Part shown: positions 6,038-6,175 of the stretch, in pieces
Position numbering within the stretch: the stretch's first letter is position 1
Layout of the letters: each line of letters begins with the position of its first letter
Source of the DNA: Candidatus Saccharibacteria bacterium UBA1103
GTDB taxonomy: Bacteria > Patescibacteriota > Saccharimonadia > Saccharimonadales > Saccharimonadaceae
NCBI GenBank assembly: GCA_905373275.1
Contig: CAJPSI010000043.1
Coordinates: forward strand, 1-6,175
Length of the DNA: 6,175 bases
Reading direction: 5' to 3'
Translations under genes and position numbers: made by a program
Notes under the pieces: generated by a model
Database searches by the model: none
Seen by the model: the letters and a program-made list of their open reading frames with translations, nothing else
Told to the model about the DNA's origin: nothing

Positions 6038-6175
6038 TAGGCGTATTTTAGCATTTCACTTAATGTCGCACAAGATGAAGAAATCAAAACCTCGTCACTA
6101 GAGCTTTCATTCTTCATCTGCATCATCATTTCCTTCAGACCCGCCTGGCTGGCTCGTGCACTGCTGAGCTTCAAG
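6037..6175 (-). CDS. Unidentified protein, C-terminal 45 residues (5' end outside window)
   Basis: Reading the minus strand from 6174, one frame is open to a TAA at 6039-6037; both other frames hit stops. It encodes 45 residues beginning LKLSSARASQAGLKEMMMQM and ending CATLSEMLKYA. The stop overlaps the recombinase ATG by one base (TAATG), the same kind of junction as in the pilin operon, which favours a real gene co-transcribed with the recombinase. The tail looks mostly helical, with a methionine-rich stretch, and has no recognisable domain. I do not recognise the family. A chance open frame of this length is possible, so confidence is moderate. Confidence 0.55.
   Translation of the reverse strand, partial: LKLSSARASQAGLKEMMMQMKNESSSDEVLISSSCATLSEMLKYA
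6045..6073 (-). promoter_or_regulatory. Candidate extended -10 promoter for the recombinase
   Basis: On the minus strand, TTGTGC (6073-6068) is followed by a 17-base spacer and TAAAAT (6050-6045). TG at 6053-6052 gives an extended -10 (TGCTAAAAT). The -10 ends 7 bases before the recombinase ATG, so transcription would begin at or next to the start codon, giving a leaderless message. This fits the absence of an SD. The element lies inside the 3' end of the upstream gene and could be coincidental. Confidence 0.35.

Noticed and set aside
6038..6100. Possible dif site near the recombinase
   Set aside because: No 28-base element with two inverted 11-base arms and an AT-rich centre could be found; the AT-rich part is better explained as promoter or coding sequence.

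Overview
The window looks like chromosomal DNA from an uncultured member of the Candidate Phyla Radiation, most probably Candidatus Saccharibacteria (TM7). That assignment is a judgement from remembered protein-family style: prepilins with GDTLVE and GFTLIE leaders, a PilX-like protein with a SGQA leader, and a very large surface protein ending in an AEWINY / NLPVRY module. There is no rRNA or ribosomal marker here to prove it. TGA acts as a true stop (ends of the first and fourth genes), so the Gracilibacteria/Absconditabacteria code, in which UGA is read as glycine, does not apply. Base composition is roughly half GC by eye.

Positions 1-5005 hold five tightly packed plus-strand genes that read as one operon. 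(1) The 3' part of a large extracellular, cysteine-containing, beta-rich surface protein, truncated by the window edge. (2) A 304-aa type IV prepilin-like protein (leader GG/YTVLE). (3) A short prepilin of about 196 aa (G/DTLVE). (4) A 242-aa prepilin (G/FTLIE). (5) A 430-aa PilX/GspK-like protein without the +5 glutamate (SG/QASMV). Junctions are a 1-base overlap (TGATG), a TAATG junction whose real start is probably 17 bases further on, a 22-base gap, and a 4-base overlap (ATGA). The order and character of genes 2-5 parallel the minor pilin sets FimU-PilV-PilW-PilX and GspH-I-J-K, which build the pilus or pseudopilus tip. The large surface protein then sits where a tip adhesin such as PilY1 would be expected. 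The visible part of the surface protein and all four mature pilins carry even cysteine counts (8, 4, 2, 4, 8), which fits disulfide-stabilised proteins folded outside the membrane.

Positions 5006-5083 are a short convergent intergenic region with two small inverted repeats but no T-tract, so no convincing intrinsic terminator. From 6037 down to 5084 on the minus strand lies a complete Xer-type tyrosine recombinase with all catalytic residues. It is preceded by the last 45 codons of another minus-strand gene (6175-6037), whose stop overlaps the recombinase start (TAATG). The recombinase start has no clear Shine-Dalgarno. An extended -10 promoter-like element inside the upstream gene would place transcription at about the ATG.

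No tRNA, rRNA, CRISPR array, insertion sequence or riboswitch was recognised. The most interesting content is the candidate pilus-tip/adhesin operon. Such pili are plausible mediators of host-cell attachment in these episymbiotic bacteria, but that role is inferred from context.
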